From: Pelecanus crispus
Taxonomy: Eukaryota; Chordata; Aves; Pelecaniformes; Pelecanidae
DNA: 64,000 nt
NCBI RefSeq assembly: GCF_030463565.1
Contig: NC_134644.1
Span: 127,841,388 to 127,905,387, forward strand
Direction of reading: 5' to 3'
The first letter of the stretch is position 1; every line of letters starts with the position of its first letter. Position numbers and translations under genes: made by a program. Of this stretch, positions 61,801 through 64,000 are shown one piece after another. The notes under the pieces were generated by a model. It was not told the DNA's origin and searched no databases. It saw only the letters and a program-made list of their open reading frames with translations.

Positions 61801-64000
61801 CCTGTTCAGCTGTCATTTATTTAGATTTGTAGAATCCTGAAATCAGAAGGGTTTCACAGATCCTAAAATCACTGCAGTTTCTTTAACATGACTGGATTTC
61901 CTTAAAAAATATTTTTTTTTTCTCAGGGCAGTGCTGTCAGAGGAAAAAGTCAGCTGGCTTTTGCTGCCCTAGTTTAGTTCAAGTCAAACCAAGTTGCTGA
62001 CTTTAAACAATAAGTCTTATAGACTTGATTTTTTTCAGTTTTTGTCCACCAATCATGCATATAGGCAACAATTTCCATCACAAGGAAGAAGCCTGAAGTT
62101 CAGCTCCTTTGTGCAAGGTGGAAGGGGAATTGCAAAGGATGCGGTATACAATGAAAACTCTCCTTAGATAACTGACATCTGACTAACAGAGAAAGAGATA
62201 TAACTGCCAGTCAGATGTCACAATGTTTTTGAGGTGTGTTTGTAAGATGCTTGAAGGCCGTATCAGGTAAAGGATGTGATTAGCATCCTGCGTATGACTT
62301 TAGGATGGTGTATCATCTCTGCTGCAACAATAATCCTTCATTAGGGTGCAGGGACTACAGGCAACATGCAATCATGTTAGAAAACCAGATAGAGAAATCC
62401 TACGATGGGCTTGTCAAACGACAGGGAGCTTATTATGTAGCTGTGGGACAGACCAACAAGAAACATTTGTCTGACCGATGGCAGTGATATCTCGTCTTCC
62501 CTTGAAAGGAACGCGTAGCTACTGGTACAGTTCTGTCCATTAAAACAATGTGGCACAGAGGAGTGGATGCTGCTTTGTTACAGCATTCACTGTGCGCTAC
62601 AGCAAGAAATTCGAAGTGCTGCCTTCTGCTCTTTGACCATGAAGATCTTGTTCCAGGTTTTATTGAATTCAGTGATACACAATAAGACATAAATAAAATG
62701 TGTATGTTATGCAGTAGCCTAAATGCATTCATTTAAATCCACTAAGACTGATGGTGTAGGGTATAGTTGCCTCTGAGTTATTTCCTGTATATGTCCTGCT
62801 GTGCAGTATGGTGTTTACCTAGGGTTTTTTTCATGATGACCTGTTTACATTTCATAACTCGCTTCTAAAACTTGAAACTGCAGGAAAAGATTTGTTCAGA
62901 GTGACATCTGAGGTAAAACTGAATGGTATTTCTGCCTTTCTCATAGCCCTATGCGTACAGGCTGGTCCTGGAAGGTGCTGGCAAGCCTGCTCAGAAGTAA
63001 TCGATGGGAGCTGGGTATCAGCCTGTGTGCTTCCAGAATGCTGCAGTGGGGCCTGGAGCTGGCCTGAGCATTATGGGGGAACCACCCACTCTTATCTATG
63101 ATATGAGCATAAGTGAGGTGTTAGAGGCTTCCAGCCCACAAAGCTGATTTTATTAGAACATAAAAATACATGTTAGAAGAAAAAGCACTTACCAACAGGA
63201 GAGCTATCTGGTAGGTGAGATTAAAGCTCTTTAATAATATATACTTTCCATGTCTGATGTATCCTGTGCAGTAGGGTCCTTCCCTCCTATCTTTTGTAGT
63301 TCTCTAATTTTTTGGCTTCTTAAGTTGAAGAAATTCTGCACCGTCCCCAGGACAGTTTATTTTCACTTCTTGCTGGGCTTGCCTTTTGGTTCTAGTCCCT
63401 GGTACGAACCCAGTACTTTGCTCGGGCACCTCCTGTTGTCCACTTGTGTGTCATGTTGACCATGGAGGGGTTTTACTCCAGGCTCACCCCATGGCATGGC
63501 ATGCACACACAGCTAAGCCCCACAACAGTCAAATAAATACCTCTCTGTGTGCGTACAAACATAAAAACTCTGTTTGAGTTGGATTCTCTTGCTGTGGTAC
63601 CAGATGCCTTTCCACTGGTATCAAGCAGAGACAGGCCCACCTCTTCTGGGATGCAGACTTTATTCCAAATTAACAAATCGGCTGTAAAAGAAGCAGCAAC
63701 TTGTGTTCCTGAATTTATTGAGTTCTTAGTATCAGAAAACTGTTACACTGGCTTGCATACCCTGTCTTCCTGCATAGTAGGGGGAAGATCACAATGTTTC
63801 AAACAAGAAAAGGTTGTAAGCATCTCTACTGGCTAAGGAAAGCAAGAGTATTTCTGTGTCACCTGGTTAAAGTTGAGACAACTTCAGTTGTATTATTCTT
63901 TACACATCTTGTGTGTCAAAATATATTATCTCAATCATTTTCATATTCTGGAAATTAAACTTCAACATCAATTTGTCACTGAAAAGGAGTAGGAAAGCTG
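58867..64000. other. Right end of window, probable intron, nothing recognised
   Basis: AT-rich unique sequence. A GC-rich purine patch lies at 61360-61520 and a 12-bp inverted repeat at 62173-62220. I searched for EB-family calponin-homology-domain exons and found none. Confidence 0.5.
62173..62220. repeat. 12-bp perfect inverted repeat, 24-bp loop
   Basis: TGACATCTGACT (62173-62184) and AGTCAGATGTCA (62209-62220) pair perfectly. The pairing does not extend on either side. The unit is too short to call a transposon. Confidence 0.6.

Overview
The window looks like bird nuclear DNA. The evidence is CR1-type LINE copies with the avian 3' end (ATTCTATG-type tails), no Alu or L1, short introns and a sparse repeat load. 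No viral, bacterial or CRISPR sequence was recognised. One 200-base run of N (54061-54260) marks an assembly gap.

Region 1-14.2 kb is the 3' end of DTNA (alpha-dystrobrevin) on the + strand. Four coding exons join in frame: 1022-1111, 1644-1812, 2551-2683 and 13584-13739. Their product is the phosphotyrosine-rich tail of the long (alpha-dystrobrevin-1 type) isoform, part of the dystrophin-associated complex at muscle membrane and neuromuscular junction. The last exon lies after a 10.9 kb intron. It encodes a 51-residue tail that repeats twice an acidic motif also found in the preceding exon. The 3' UTR has two AATAAA signals and possibly a distal end near 17.1 kb.

Region 14.3-49 kb is intergenic and mostly unique sequence. 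It holds two sister CR1 copies sharing an unusual double 3' end (6.8 kb, inside the DTNA intron, and 18.9 kb), a 1.6 kb minus-strand CR1 with a decayed reverse transcriptase (38.1-39.7 kb), and an ancient CR1 remnant next to it (37.4-38.0 kb).

Region 49.6-51.3 kb is a GC-rich, CpG-rich promoter-like block. It is split by a 610-base polypurine tract and also holds a GTGCG/GTGCC pentamer array, GC boxes and a good splice donor at 51021. DTNA is followed by MAPRE2 in the same orientation in vertebrates I know, so this is the likely MAPRE2 promoter and untranslated first exon. That assignment rests on synteny, because no MAPRE2 coding exon was found in the window.

Region 51.3-64 kb would then be MAPRE2 intron 1. 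It contains a short composite retroposon made of a tRNA-Asn-like head and a CR1 tail (55467-55618, minus strand). It also contains an independent-looking TATA/CACCC promoter followed by a short ATG exon with tandem splice donors (58.66-58.87 kb), a candidate alternative first exon of MAPRE2 or of an unrecognised gene.
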